A stretch of DNA of 64,000 bases from assembly GCA_030068075.1 (NCBI GenBank), contig CM057839.1, positions 21,307,167 through 21,371,166 on the forward strand. Direction: 5' to 3'. The notes beneath the pieces were generated by a model. It was not told the DNA's origin, did no database searches, and saw nothing but the letters and a program-made list of their open reading frames with translations. How positions within the stretch are numbered: position 1 is the stretch's first letter; the number at the start of each line of letters is the position of its first letter. The position numbers were made by a program, and so were the translations under genes. Source of the stretch: Paguma larvata (Eukaryota > Chordata > Mammalia > Carnivora > Viverridae). This document shows, piece by piece, positions 11,641-23,743 of the stretch.

Positions 11641-11659
11641 TGCTCTGTATTTATTTAAC

Positions 11660-11950
11660 TCCCACTTCACCTTTAGAGCTAAGCTCACTTATTCTTTAAG
11701 AAAGTCTTTTATTTTGACTCCTTTTTCAAATACCTTTCGACTGGCATTGGAATATTCACTTATCTTTCAACACCTTTACTCAGTTGTAATTGTATTTGCA
11801 TTTTTGTAAGTATGTAATTAATGGCTGTCTTCTCCCCCAGATAGTAAATTTCAGGAGGACAAAGACCTGGCATTTTTATTGTTGTTGTTCTTTTGACATC
11901 ATTCTAGCCCCAGGACAGTGCCTCGAACTCAGAACTATACAACAAATGAC
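11660..11950 (+). repeat. LINE-2 (L2) 3' end
   Basis: The order of motifs follows the L2 3' end: CAGTTGTAATTGTATTTGC, GTCTTCTCCCCCAG, CAGGAGGACAAAGACCTG and CCCCAGGACAGTGCCTCGAA. It is heavily diverged, as expected of L2. Confidence 0.85.
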
Positions 11951-11959
11951 TAGTAAACA

Positions 11960-12620
11960 AATGACAAGATCTACTTTCTCATATAGAAATCCATTTGTGA
12001 AAGATTACTCTTTTCTATGCCAAAACAACACAAAATTTTCTATCAATTGATCAAGGAGCTGGGCAGGATTGAGTGACAAGTGGAGAGGAAGTAAAAACAA
12101 TGGAGTCTGAAGATCTGTTTATCATACATTAGGATGCTATGCTTTGAATTTCTCCTTTCCTTTTTTTTTTCTCTTTTCTAATGTGTATAGGCAGCTATGA
12201 AATGAATAGCCTTTTTCATCTCTGAATTCTTGAAAAATTCTGAACATAGAAGAGCCCTGAACATTTTCAAAAGCCCTAGTAACATTTGGAAAAAGTCGGT
12301 TGGCACAAGAATTAGCCATTGAACATATGTTGCTGTGGTAAATAGTGGTAGAATCAGGTTTTTGATTGAATGTGCATTTTTCAGACTCCCTATAAAACTG
12401 TTAAAGCCTTTTTAGTTTGTGTGTTTTAAATTACAAAACCTCCCAGAAAGTTTTATTTTCTTAGTTTGCTGTACTTAGGAAATGGTTTAAATAATTCATT
12501 ATTTTGGAAAATAATATGTATTTTCAACACATTGAGAAATCACACATATATACACACACAAATATGATTTATATATTATAATTAGCCTTAACGAATTTCA
12601 GTCCTGAATTCTCAATACTC
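11960..12620. other. Unassigned AT-rich sequence
   Basis: It contains a T/C-rich run at about 12144-12180 and an imperfect CA/TA run at 12541-12562. No gene was recognised. Confidence 0.55.
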
Positions 12621-12622
12621 TT

Positions 12623-12829
12623 GGGGCGCCTGGGCAGCTCAGTCGGTTAAGCGGTCGACTTCAGCTCAGGTCATGTTCTCACCGTTTGTGAGTTCAAGCT
12701 CCTAGTCGGGCTCTGTGTGGACAGCTCGGAGCCTGGAGCCTGCTTCGGATTCTGTGTCTCCCTCTCTCTCTGCCCCTCCCCAGCTTGCACTCTGTCTCTT
12801 TCTCAAAAATAAATAAATATTAAAAAAAT
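12623..12829 (+). mobile_element. can-SINE (SINEC_Fc type), little diverged
   Basis: The head is GGGGCGCCTGGGCAGCTCAG and GTCGGTTAAGCGGTCGACTT follows with CpGs retained, suggesting a relatively young copy. It ends in an AAATAAATAAATATT tail. AATACTCTT before and AATAATCTT after form a probable 9-bp target duplication. Confidence 0.97.
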
Positions 12830-12844
12830 AATAATCTTTTTGGC

Positions 12845-15040
12845 AAGATAAAAGATTGATTTGTATAGAATACACTAAAATGGAGAAAGAGTAAATAAAA
12901 TTATTCACCAAGTCAGCAATTAATTTATGCATTAATGTGTTAAGTTATGATATTTATATCAGCATAAATATATTATATATATAATGCTAAATTTCCACAT
13001 CTGGGTCACTCTTGTTGAAAATGCATTAAAGAGGAAATGAAGCATACAGAATACATGCTAGAAGAAAATGCAGAAACGATATCTGCTTGTTAAAAGACTA
13101 TTTTAAAAAAATAGGATAAGCAGTTGCCGCCTTACACAAGTCAGATATAATCTTTCTAGGTGGATATTCAGCTGTAGATTTCCATAAAAGTTTCAAATAT
13201 GCACTGAAAAAGTGAGGGATCATCTTCCACATGAACTCTATCCATCAGTAATTTACAATCCATTTTACTCTTATTTATATTTAAATATGGCTGTGGAAAT
13301 TTTAAGTATATTCAGCTTTTTCTCATTACACTTAGAAGTTTTAGGGTTTTTTTTTTTTTTTTCACTCTCTATTTATGTACATGGGCGGCTGTAATAGTCT
13401 TTCCTGAGAGGTTATAGGTGAGTTTCTAGGACTGTCATTTATCAACATGGATTATTATCTGCAATAAGTGAAGAGTATTCTTGATAACAGGACACGTCTA
13501 ATGTTGTTTTCTTATAATCTTTTTCTAGTGATGTAAAATTTCTCTCCAAAGGTCTGCTTTCATCTCGGTCACACTTAAATAGCAAATATTCGCTTGACTG
13601 GGATAGAACAGAATAAACACAATACTAAAAAAATGCCTCCATGGAATAAAACTCTCTTTTAGAATATCAAATTGTTATCAATATTAATACAAACAAATCC
13701 TTAAATTGTAAAGCATGTTATGGCCTCCAAATATTTTTTTTTCCTATATTCCACGTCGATCCAACCGTACTATAGGGGACAGTCCACAGGGGAGCATGCA
13801 AAGATCAAAGGATGGGTGGTTTGGGCTCAGTAACTACCAACACTGTCACGTTTGATTAGTTCAATTTACCTTCTGTTTTGTGGTTACTTCAGTTGAAAAA
13901 TGAAGATCATGGTTTACATGATTATAAGGTCCCCAGTAACTCTGAAATTATTTAAGTCTCTGAGGAGCAAAAATGAGGCTCTCAGAAGATAAATGAATCA
14001 CCACATAAGCTAGTAAGTTGTAAAACCTGAAATACACCCAAGTTATCTGACTGATTTTCTAGTAAACATTTTGACAGTAAAAATTACCGGAACATCTGTA
14101 ATGACAATAGAAAGATAAGAATACGTTTAATTTTGTATTTTCTTGTGTTTCTTTCATATAAAAATAGTAAGAACATTATACTTGCCTAATAACAACAAAT
14201 CATATTGAATCTAACATGTACTTCCATGTGTCAGAGAAAATAAGCAAAATAACAATGTCTAACATTATACAACACAACTGTAACTTATAAGATCCTTCAT
14301 CCAATATATGCTGGTGAGCTCAAGATTTCAATAACTGGGCGGCTGTGACAGTAAGAGAATAAAGAACAGTACAAGAGATGATATTCTTTCACATAAATGT
14401 TGTGATTAACCCAGTGCATTAGGATGGTCTGACTCAGCTCTTAGAACTTTAAAATGTAAAATTTATGTAACTATGTGAACTTTTTCAATTATAACATTTC
14501 ATTATTTACAGTCTTGATCAGTCGTGATCTATGGCAAAAGGAAACAGGAAATAGCACAGATAAATAATAATGTGTATTATAACTCACAAATGTAATTTCA
14601 GACAAGAGATTCTCAATCAAAAAATCCATTTAAAAAAGAATTTAACAAATAACAGTTTTGGGATCTTATAATACTAGATACATTAATAAAATATTAAACA
14701 TCTAGTGAACTGATTCTTAAATGTTATTACCTTTTTGTATCTTCTCAAATACTACTATAATGAAAATGTTTTTCTCTACCTATAAAAATGTCTAGAATTA
14801 GTGAGGAAATTAATAGACAAATAGACACCACTTGTCTAATAGAAAACATGGCCTGGCATACACAGTAGAATCCATGAAAGGATCCCAGTGAAAAGTAAGC
14901 AAGAAAGAAGAAGCTGACATGTAGAAAAAGAGGTCAGCAAGAGAGCATGGCTTCAATAAAAATGTAATAAAAATAATGGTTTAAGTCTACATTAAAAACA
15001 AGAAAGAACAGAATTTGTGTTTTGTTGCATTAGCTAATCA
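12845..15040. other. Unassigned sequence
   Basis: About 2.2 kb without a recognised element. A T run of 16 lies at about 13347-13362, and an alternating AT stretch at about 12967-12982. The frames present are short and unconvincing. Confidence 0.55.
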
Positions 15041-15062
15041 TATCATAATATATATATTATGT

Positions 15063-15272
15063 GGGGCGCCTGGGTGGCTCCGTCGGTTGGATGGCCGACT
15101 TTGGCTCAGGTCATGATCTCACTGTCTGTGAGTTCGAGCCCCGCATCAGGCCCTGTGCTGATGGCTCAGCGCCTGGAGCCTGCTTTGGATTCTGTGTCTG
15201 CCTCTTTCTCTGCCCTTCCCCTGCTCATGCTGTGTCTCTCTGTCTCTCAAAAATAAATAAACCTTAAAAAAA
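15063..15272 (+). mobile_element. can-SINE (SINEC_Fc type), little diverged
   Basis: GGGGCGCCTGGGTGGCTCCG starts the head. A box-B-like GAGTTCGAGCCCCGCATCAG retains its CpGs. It ends in a CTCAAAAATAAATAAACC tail. It sits in AT-rich flanks, so the target duplication is ambiguous. Two overlapping open frames of 65 and 68 residues are simply this SINE. Confidence 0.98.
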
Positions 15273-15309
15273 ACATAATAATATGTTTATTATTTTTAAT
15301 ATATATTTA

Positions 15310-15750
15310 AGGTGCTGTCTTGATTCAGTTCTGAGGCCCTGGCAAGAGGCCAATCAGTTCCCCTTTGTGAGAAATGGATTAAATCTGTATCTCAACCACT
15401 TTTGTTATTGGGCTCTCATACCCCAGGCCACTATACACACACCTGAATTATCCTAGTGACAGAAACCAGAGAATGGGAACAGCCTCTATACCCCAGACCC
15501 TGAAAAATTATTCAAAATAGTCAATCAGATGGGAGCCATCAAATCTTAGTTATCCCTACCCTCCTCACTGCTCCCTTCAGTTCCAGCTTGCTGTTACCTT
15601 ATCCCATGGTATAACCCCTTGTGTGACCCTGCCTGGCAGCCTTCTCTCACTTGAAGATATACGTCAACAAAAAAGTCAGTTTTTCATCTCTCCAAGTGTC
15701 ATTGTGCTATATCCCTCCACTAAAAAAACAAAAACAAAAACAAAAAAACT
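15310..15750 (+). other. GC-richer block with A-rich end; possible LTR or retro-copy
   Basis: This 400-bp block differs in composition from its AT-rich surroundings. It contains a CCAAT box context (GAGGCCAATCAGTTCCCC near 15346) and a second AATCAG at about 15523. A TATAACCCC word lies near 15610, and an AAAAACAAAAACAAAAAAAC run ends the block. The order CCAAT, TATA, then downstream sequence recalls a class I LTR, whereas the A-rich end recalls a retrotransposed copy. I cannot decide, and no family is recognised. Confidence 0.3.
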
Positions 15751-15754
15751 TTAA

Positions 15755-16955
15755 ATCTTATAAAATATCTGTGAAAATATCTGTGAAGGCCCAACTCTCT
15801 TAGAATGCAAATATTGAAAAAGAAAATGACAGTTTACAGCTATGAGAAAACAGATCGTGGGTTTGTGCCAGAAAGAATGAATTTCCAATATAGAAATAAT
15901 AGTGTTCCTTAAGAAGAGGTCAAAGAGTATTACTCTTGAAAATGAAATAATTAGCTATTATGGAAAGAATGTTTCCTGGAGAAAGAGTGTAGACTGAGAA
16001 AATCTTAATTCCAAGAAACATGATAGAAAACTAGACCCATACATAGATGTAGGACAGTAAATTTCTGACTGACAAAATTAAAGAACTAAGTAATCCACAA
16101 AGAAAAAAACAGAGGAAATAAAAATAAGTTCACCGAGAAGAGTAAAATCAAGAGATGCATCTGCACTATAAATAATATTTCTATGGAGTTGAAAGGCTAT
16201 ACAATTCAATATTTTCATATCTGGTCAAAGATTTCATGCTTGTTTGTTAAAAATTTTAAATCCTCAACTAAGTACATTGGCAGAAATCATACAACCTGTT
16301 TAAGCTTTTTAGTATTTTATATATTTCTGTTTTGGTATAGTATTCATTTTAGCTTTGCATGTGTTTCTTTTTTGCTTTTCTAAGAAAAAGCACCTAAACC
16401 CATCGAAAACCCCCAAGATACATGGGGCAGTCATTACATTTAAATTATAAGACAGTAAGTTTTAAGCATAGAAATAAAAATAATTAAAACTAAAGAATTG
16501 CCTAAAAGGTACACATAATATAAGTGAAGAGATTTTTTTTCTTGAAAGAGAAATTTAAAAATTATGAAATAATTGTCTAATAATATCAGCCTGAAGTCAC
16601 TAATGTTATTTTAAAAGTACGATCAAGTAGCGAACAGAAGTAAGGGAGTAGTAACTTCTAAATTCGGTGGACATCAAAAATACCACTTATTTTATGATTT
16701 TAAAATTTAAGATATAAGTAATATTCTGAAATAAGAAAAGCCAACTGTATCTAGAATAAAGCCAAGTTGTACAATTAGTAAACGTTGTTGGAAACAAAAG
16801 TTAACATAACACATAAACTGAAGTTTCATTTGAGATGTAGCAAAGATAAAAACAAATCTAACAAAGTTGAAGCAAAAATAAAGAAAAAAGAATATATAAG
16901 GGCAGATATGAATAAAAACTGTAAAACTAGAGAAATGCTTTAAAAACCAAAAGTA
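15755..16955. other. AT-rich unassigned sequence
   Basis: No gene or repeat recognised. Confidence 0.55.
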
Positions 16956-16957
16956 TT

Positions 16958-17871
16958 TTGAGTTTATTTTTGTGTAAGAAAGTCGTCTAGTTTCATTCTT
17001 CTGCATGTTGCTGTCCAGTTCTCCCAGCACCATTTGTTTTAGAGACTGTCTTTTTTCCATTGGATACTCTTTCCTGTTTTGTGGAGGATTAGTTGGCCAT
17101 ACATTTGCGGGTCCAATTCTGGGTTCTCTATTCTATTCCATTGGTCTCTGTGTCTGTTTTTGTGCCAATACCATACTGTCTTGATGATTACAGCTTTATA
17201 GTAGAAGCTAAAGTCTGGGATTGTGATGCCTCCTGTTTTGGTTTTCTTCTTCAATATTACTTTGGCTATTCGGGGTCTTTGTGGTTCCATACAAATTTTA
17301 GGATTGTTTGCTCTAGCTTTGAGAAGAATGCAGAATCAATTTTGATTGGGATTGCATTGAATGTGTAGATTGCTTTAGGTAGTATTGACATCTTAACAAT
17401 ATTTATTCTTTTGATCCATGAGCACGGAATGTTTTTCCATTTCTTTGTGTCTTCTTCAATTGCCTTCATAAGCTTTCTATAGCTTTCAGCGTAGAGATCT
17501 TTGGTTAGGTTTATTCCTAGGTACTTTATGGTTCTTGGTGCCGTTGTGAATGAGATCGGTTTCTTTATTTCTCTTTCTGTTGCTTCATTATTGGTGTATA
17601 AGAATGCAACCGATTTCTGTACATTGATTTTGTACCCTGCGACTTTGCTGAATTTGTGTATCAGTTCTAGCATGGAGTCTGTCAGATTATCCATGTAGAG
17701 TATCATGTCATATGTGAAAAGTGAAAGTTTGAATTCACCTTTGCCAATTCTGATGCCTTTTATTTCATTTTGTTGTCTGATTGCCGGTGCTAGGACTTCC
17801 AACACTATGTTAAACAGCAGTGGTGAAAGTGGATATCCCTGTTGTGTTTCTGATCTCAGGGGGAAAGCTCT
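16958..17871 (-). mobile_element. LINE-1 ORF2 fragment, inverted half of a 5'-inverted L1
   Basis: On the minus strand this encodes the C-terminal half of L1 ORF2, the reverse transcriptase and downstream region. In the minus-strand frame at 17266-18021, L1 similarity begins near residue 51 and includes [11 protein letters not shown], the usual RT motif. The catalytic FADD position reads FTYD (residues 102-105), so the active site is lost. A frameshift near 17270-17290 moves the continuation ([11 protein letters not shown] ... [13 protein letters not shown]) into the frame at 17039-17290. A second break follows before the KINSK segment near 16960-16980. The element is dead. Its orientation is opposite to the L1 3' end that adjoins it at 17872. 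Confidence 0.95.
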
Positions 17872-18053
17872 AAGGGAGGCAAAACATAAGAGACTCTTCA
17901 ATATTGAGAACAAACTGAGTGTTGATGGAGAGATGGGGGAGAGGGGAAAGTGGGTGATGGGCATGGAAGAGGGAACTTGCTGGGAAGAGCACTGGGTGTT
18001 GTACGAAAACCAATCTGACAATAAATTATATTAAAACAAAAAACAAAAACAAT
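17872..18053 (+). mobile_element. LINE-1 3' end and poly(A), non-inverted half
   Basis: The plus strand carries the carnivore L1 3' UTR end. The words are AAGGGAGGCAAAACATAAGA, then GATGGGCATGGAAGAGGG, then GAGCACTGGGTGTTGTA, then CAATCTGACAATAAATTATA, followed by an A-rich tail from about 18032. The junction at 17870-17872 with the inverted ORF2 piece is seamless. Both pieces are read as one insertion. Confidence 0.95.
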
Positions 18054-18059
18054 TCTTTA

Positions 18060-20895
18060 AATTAAAAAAAAAAAACTAAACTGATTTCAGACACTAAAAA
18101 GCTAGAAAAAAATTTTACACAAAACCAAGAAGAGGATATTTACACAGGCGTGAGAGCATTAAACAATTTAAGGAATAATGTGTACCAGTTTGTGAAAAAA
18201 ACACTGGAATTTAGATTTTAAAAAATCTAGCTATATCCTGTGGTTAATCCATATGGGAGTATAAAGCACCAGCCCCATGGCATCAATTCTGAAGAAATCT
18301 TAGGAGCCAACACAGACCCAGCATTCTATAGAATCAGCCAAGACATCATAGTTTAATGTACCCATCTGTCCATTTCTGGTCCTTGATTCCAAGTATTGAT
18401 ACTAAACTCACTTCCTAATAAAATTTCTGCCCACGGGGAGAAAAATAGCAATATATATGTGTTTGTATTTACTCATTGCTGATAAGCTCATGGAAAGTTA
18501 TTTAGCAAGATTAGTAGGAAAGTCATACCATTACCTTTCCCTACTCCACTCCAAGCAAGATTTATTCTTAGAAATTACTAGCTTCCTTTGTGTAAGTATT
18601 TTGATAAATCAATATTATATTTTGAACTCCAGTCCATCTAGCTCTGAACCAAATCTTTATTGCAAGAATTCATATCATAGAGGATTCTAAAAAATGTAGA
18701 CAGCCTCTCCATCTGCTATCAATTCTTAATTTTATTTTTGTTTCAAGTTAGCTCAATAGAGAACAGAACTGCTTAGTTAGGACTTTTGCAGGTGTGCAGT
18801 TACCAAACTCCGTATGGCATTATGCCATCAGTCTATTTTGAGAGACTTTTATCAGGCAAGGAACTCTGAAACTTGCCAAAGTCTTTATTTTAAGGATGCC
18901 GTGGACTATATTCTCCTCTGGATTATGAAATGTCATGTATATAAGAAACTCTTTAGAAAAAATCCTGCTATTGAGAAATTCAAATATGAATCCAAATGGA
19001 AATTTTTATTATGAATGATAAATCTTATTTTACACTGCTTTCCAGCAATCCGAAAACTGGATGTTCTACTCATCTCAGAAAATAGTATTTGTTTACACAG
19101 CTCTCAGTTTGTGCTTTGGCGCCACAATTATCCTTATATATTTTCCTGTCCTGACTTTTCTATTCCCTCAATAGAAAAAACATTTTTTTAATCTCATGGT
19201 ATGCTTCACTGTAAAGGCACAGCTAATTTTTCAGCATGACAAAATAACAATGAACTAGACTTAAAACAATCAATTAGCATTATGGTATGTTCAGCAACCA
19301 GCTACAGAAAAGAAGTTGTAACTCCCCAGACAATTCTGTGACACTTTTGTAGCTTTATATCCTATTATACAAGATAAAGAATCTGATCTAACCTAGTTAA
19401 TCTCAAAAATGTTTTGTTTTTCTTTAATGTGAAATGTCCTGATCTAAAATCATTCCCTTCCTCCACTAGTTTTGGAATACATATGGGAGTCTCTACAAAC
19501 TAGTAGCACTTGAAAAAATCTGTATACAGTTTATGACCTTGCTTATAATTTATATCGCTATTCTTGTTTAAATCTCTGAGTTCATGCCCCTGTGGAGCCT
19601 GTTTTCTAGATGCAGAGACAGGAAGTATGTATAAAGTACAAGGCAGTGTAAAATCCCTACGCGGGAAGTAATGTGGTAGGAGGATATTTAAATCGATTTG
19701 GGGGTTTAGGGAAGAGTTTGTAAAAAGTGATATGAATGAAGAGGAAAGAGACTAATGATGACCTTTAAGAAGAAAGTGGAAGAGCCCAGAGACCAGAGAA
19801 AACAATGGTGATAATTCATTTTTCCCCCTGTGCTTTCATATTCTAGGAGCGAATATAAAAGGCAGAGTGGGAAAATGTGGCTTAAACCATAACTAAGAGT
19901 GTAAACCACATCTTTAGAGCATTGAGGATGTATCCATAGATTTTACTGACAGTGTGACCTGACTTGCAGTATACTTTAGAGAGTTTCCCTTTGGCCGCAC
20001 AGATGGGCAACCTTACAGGACAGTAAGCGGAAAAGAGAAAACTCTTGAGTGGGCTGCATCAGGTATTTAAAAGATAAGTAATAACAACTTGTTAATAAAA
20101 TATCCTCGTCAAACTTATTTAGCATATCCTACTTATACTCCATGTGGTAATGACCTAGAAATATCAGGTCTTGAGCCAAAGTTGGCTAAATGTGTCTTAA
20201 TTTTTAACACAACTCTTTGAATTGCATGTAATTTCCTATAATCGGTATGTTAATAGTTGGTGGAAATGGTTTAAAACATGTAAATGTAATCTACATGTAA
20301 GAAAAACAAGCGTTGTTTCCATCTGAATTAGAAATCCCTAATGTTTCCTGTAAAATATCTTTTAAAACTGATAACAATATAGGAACAACATGTAGATGGA
20401 TTCTTTCTAAATTTACCGAACTTGAGTAAGTGTTCAGTTAATGACTTTCTATCATCTACAGCGTATGTTCAAAGAGTTATAAAGTGTGGAAGGTGAGAAG
20501 TAGTGGTGCTTTGAAAGGCAAATGTTTGTATAATTTCAAAGTTTAGAACAAATATTACTATGGAGCCAAAATGACATCTGCTAAATAAATCTACAAAATG
20601 CTAGTAAAACTCTGCCAAACACCGTTCTTTACATGAAAATTAAATACTGACTAGAATTTTAAGTAGTGTTTTGTTTAATAAAATTGCAGTGTCATAGTTA
20701 TTATTCATGAACTCTGTCGTGTTTTCTAGTTAGAATTTTACAGGAGGTATTTTAAGTACTTTGATATCTTCTTTGAATTATTTTTGTATTAAAACATTGA
20801 AATGAAAACTGGGATATTTCATAGTAAACACTACTGTATGACTTTGTTTCTAGAATAGAATATATGGAACGCATTTATATCAAAGGAAATAGTGA
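18060..20895. other. Unassigned sequence
   Basis: About 2.8 kb in which I recognise no gene, RNA gene or repeat family. An A run at 18064-18076 may belong to the preceding L1 insertion. Small frames, such as 66 residues at 18814-19014, show no protein-like pattern. Confidence 0.55.
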
Positions 20896-20899
20896 GTAG

Positions 20900-20995
20900 T
20901 GGCAGCTGACTGGTTCAATTGGTAGAGCATGCAACATTTTATCTCAGGGTTGTGAGTTCAATTCCGCACTGGGTATAGAGCTTACTTTAAAAAAG
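20900..20995 (+). mobile_element. Short can-SINE (tRNA-Lys head only form)
   Basis: TGGCAGCTGACTGGTTCAAT, then GGTAGAGCATGCAAC, then GGGTTGTGAGTTCAATTCC, then ACTGGGTATAGAGCTTACTT and an A-rich end. The element lacks the CT-rich region of the longer form. This matches the short carnivore SINE that is close to its tRNA-Lys ancestor. The flanks AGTGAGTAG and GAGTGAAAT may be a decayed target duplication. Confidence 0.88.
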
Positions 20996-20999
20996 AGTG

Positions 21000-21850
21000 A
21001 AATATATTCTTGTAAAGTGAAATGAGTAAGAACCTGGAAAAAATAAGTTCAAGGAGCTTAATTTTCTTTTTTTACATCATTTTTGTTCATATAAATTGTC
21101 TTTCAATGTGTAGATATTCCTGATGAAAACAGACATATAGATTTAAAGTCAAGGTTAAAGATGTTAAAATTAGGTCCCAAACTTGCTGAAAAATATTTCA
21201 CTTTGAGAAAAATATTAAATTTATATATCTTTAATTCTGAGAAGGTAAATACTAGCAGAGTATTTTAGCATATCTATCTAGATAGTCTACACAAGGAGCA
21301 GAATAATTTTCATTGACATCAACGGATTGTTTAACAAGTACAAATCTATGGTCTCTAGAAACTGGTTAAGTTCCAGCTCTATAAATAGTCTGGGTTCTAT
21401 GAGTTCAAAGTTTTTAAAAATGGCGATAAATTGTCTCTGTAGTAAAGATCATTTCTCATCAGTAAGATCTACCATACTTAGACTAAGTAATCTGTGTCCT
21501 GCTTGTGAAATTTGATCATGCATTTTTATGTGAAAATGAAATTAGAAGGATAGAATACTAATTTGATTTGTCTTGTGCCATATTATATGTCTTTGGAATC
21601 TGGTCAATATAAGAATGTTCTATATGTAAGCAATTGAACAGAACAAGCAGGTATACGTTTGTAAGACTGATGTTTCCATTCAATGATATTTTTGAAGTAA
21701 TTATTGAGGAAATACTGCTGGTCATATGATGTAATCACAACTCTGAGCAATTAGTTATGTTAGAAAATCTGGGATAATAGTACCATGTTTTTATGTGATA
21801 TTGTAACTGCAAGCATAATTCAAATATATGTTTTTATAGGTATATTCATT
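21000..21850. other. Unassigned sequence
   Basis: AT-rich, no gene or repeat recognised. Confidence 0.5.
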
Positions 21851-21865
21851 TTATTTTTTCACCTT

Positions 21866-22080
21866 TATAAAAGGTTTATTTATTTATTTTGAGAGAGAGA
21901 GGAAGAGAGTGTGCATCGGCAGGGAAGGGGCAGAGAGAGAGAGGAAGAGAGAGAGAATCCCAAGCAAGCCCTGCATCGTCAGCACAGAGCCCAATGTGAG
22001 GCTAGATCTTATGAACAGTGAGATCATGACCTGAGCCAAAGATTCAGCTGCTTAACTGACTGAGCCACCCAGGCACCCCT
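21866..22080 (-). mobile_element. can-SINE, antisense, older subtype
   Basis: The antisense tail and a long GAGA-rich region lead to ATCCCAAGCAAGCCCTGCAT and GAGCCACCCAGGCACCCC. The CCCAAGCAAGC variant separates it from SINEC_Fc. TATATTCATTTTA before and TATATTCTTATGC after may be a decayed target duplication. Confidence 0.96.
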
Positions 22081-22129
22081 TGTTATATTCTTATGCATAT
22101 ATATGCGTCATTTCAATTATTTGTGTTTT

Positions 22130-22262
22130 AACATTAGCAGCTAAGCCCATCACTTATATGGTTTTTCTATGAATTAGAAAGGTAGCCTCTCAAAGAGATA
22201 GATTGTATCTTATTTACCTCACTGGTCCTGGTCTTTCATATCATAGGTGCACAATGAGTGAT
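22130..22262 (+). repeat. Possible L2 3' remnant
   Basis: AGATTGTATCTTATTTACCT, then CTGGTCCTGG, then CATAGGTGCACAATGAGTGA parallels the end of L2. It is short and decayed. Confidence 0.45.
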
Positions 22263-22539
22263 TAAAAAAAAAAGGAGAATTCACAAAACAGAATTATTTA
22301 TTTTTAAATTGCTTTGGAACCCAGATTTCCTGACATCTCATAGAAGTTAGGTAATAGTTGAATCATTCAATTATTTTATTCGAATGTGTGACTCATTCAA
22401 ATAAATTTAGAGAAGTGTCCTATGATTCCTTCCCCTCTACTTTGCTACATTAATCTTTCTTTTGCTGACAAAGCCTTACTGAATCATCCACTTTATCCTT
22501 GTCACGGAGATACTTTTAGCAAATGGGGAAAGAATTTTC

Positions 22540-22735
22540 AACACAATACCCAGCTCTTGTTCCTGTTCAGGAGAGTAATTGCTGTCCTGTTGTATCACGT
22601 TTGTATGTTTTGTTTCCAAAAATAGATAGGAAATTCTTTGCAGCGTTTTATTGACTTTTGCTACCCCAGTACTCTAGGATTTGATACATTTTACCTATTC
22701 CTCAACTTATTGAATCTATGCATGTATGAATGAAA
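22540..22735 (+). repeat. L2 3' end remnant
   Basis: The series AGATAGGAAATTCTTTGC, then TTTTGCTACCCCAGTACTCT, then the ending ATGCATGTATGAATGAAAC follows the L2 3' end and its TGAATGAA terminus. Confidence 0.6.
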
Positions 22736-22739
22736 CTTT

Positions 22740-23550
22740 GAAAACAATGATAAGTCATTTAAAAACTTGTAAAGCTAGTAGGCATTTGCGAGTTCCCAGC
22801 TTTCACTTAAAAATATGTGTACTTTTTTTCCGAAAAAGTATTGAGCAGATGTGTTGTGATCAAGACTCTTAGTAAGTCGTGATGAAGTGAGAGGTTCCAA
22901 GGCAATGTCTTCCTTGTGACTGTAACTTTTAAGCAGTACACTTTTGTGTCCAGTCAACGGCACAGAACAACACAGGACTTCCAGGTATGGGAGAAGTCTG
23001 TGTGGGCATCTCTCATATCTGCACAAGATTGGCAGGGGACTCAAGCTAATTCAGAACACTAAATTAAAAACATTAAAAGCTGTATGACAACAGGATTTGG
23101 GGTATTATTTAAAATATATTTATTCTTGAAATTAAAATATAAACCCTTCATCATCTTAATTAAGAAAATCATGATTTGGAGTTTGTTTTCCTCATGTTGT
23201 CAAAGTTTAAAACCCAATTTTCTGTAATAATTCATAATTACTTCATCTTTTCACTCCATCTGGAGGGTAATCAATATATAAGCATATGAACCAGCTGCTG
23301 CCCCAGACATGGGGCAGCTGCCAAGTGTGACCTGGGCTCTTGTCCAACAGCAGAATCCCCAGAAAACCCTCTCGCTAGAAGGAAATTGGTTCAAGTGCAA
23401 ATAGAGCTTCCTTTTTACTCAGAATTTTCATTTATTGTAATCTAGGGATATTTGGGCCTCTTGTCTCACTTTTCACACCCATGATTTTACAACCAAACAA
23501 CTATTTATTAAGTTCCTAATTTATATGACGATAGTATCCGTAATTACTTA
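22740..23550. other. Unassigned sequence with a small GC-rich palindromic patch
   Basis: Around 23290-23345 a GC-rich patch includes CTGCCCC and GGGGCAG separated by six bases, an inverted repeat. No family was identified for it or its surroundings. Confidence 0.5.
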
Positions 23551-23553
23551 GAG

Positions 23554-23743
23554 GATAGAAATATAATGGCTTAATAGAAGAATTGGTTTTGGCTTTCGAA
23601 GCCATACTTAAGAATACCAAAGCTCTAATACAAACACAAGATGGAAAGGATATAAATATAATGACTTAATAGAAGAATTGGTTTTGGCTTTTGAAGCCAT
23701 GCTTGAGAATACCAAAACTCTTATATGAACACGAGATGGAAAG
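23554..23743. repeat. 95-bp tandem duplication, two copies
   Basis: Copy one is 23554-23648 and copy two is 23649-23743. They have identical length, no gaps, and 10 differences (about 89% identity). Each contains GGTTTTGGCTTT(C/T)GAAGCCAT, whose TGGCTT/AAGCCA arms form a small hairpin. The unit is not a repeat family I know. Confidence 0.97.

Noticed and set aside
15059..15267. Two overlapping plus-strand frames of 65-68 residues
   Set aside because: Both are translations of a SINEC_Fc copy.
17266..18021. 251-residue minus-strand open frame as a host gene
   Set aside because: Residues from about 51 onward are L1 ORF2 reverse transcriptase with a broken active site; the first 50 are antisense of the L1 3' UTR.
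20900..20995. tRNA gene
   Set aside because: The tRNA-Lys-like head and box B are those of a short can-SINE; no intact cloverleaf or terminator follows, and an A-rich tail is present.
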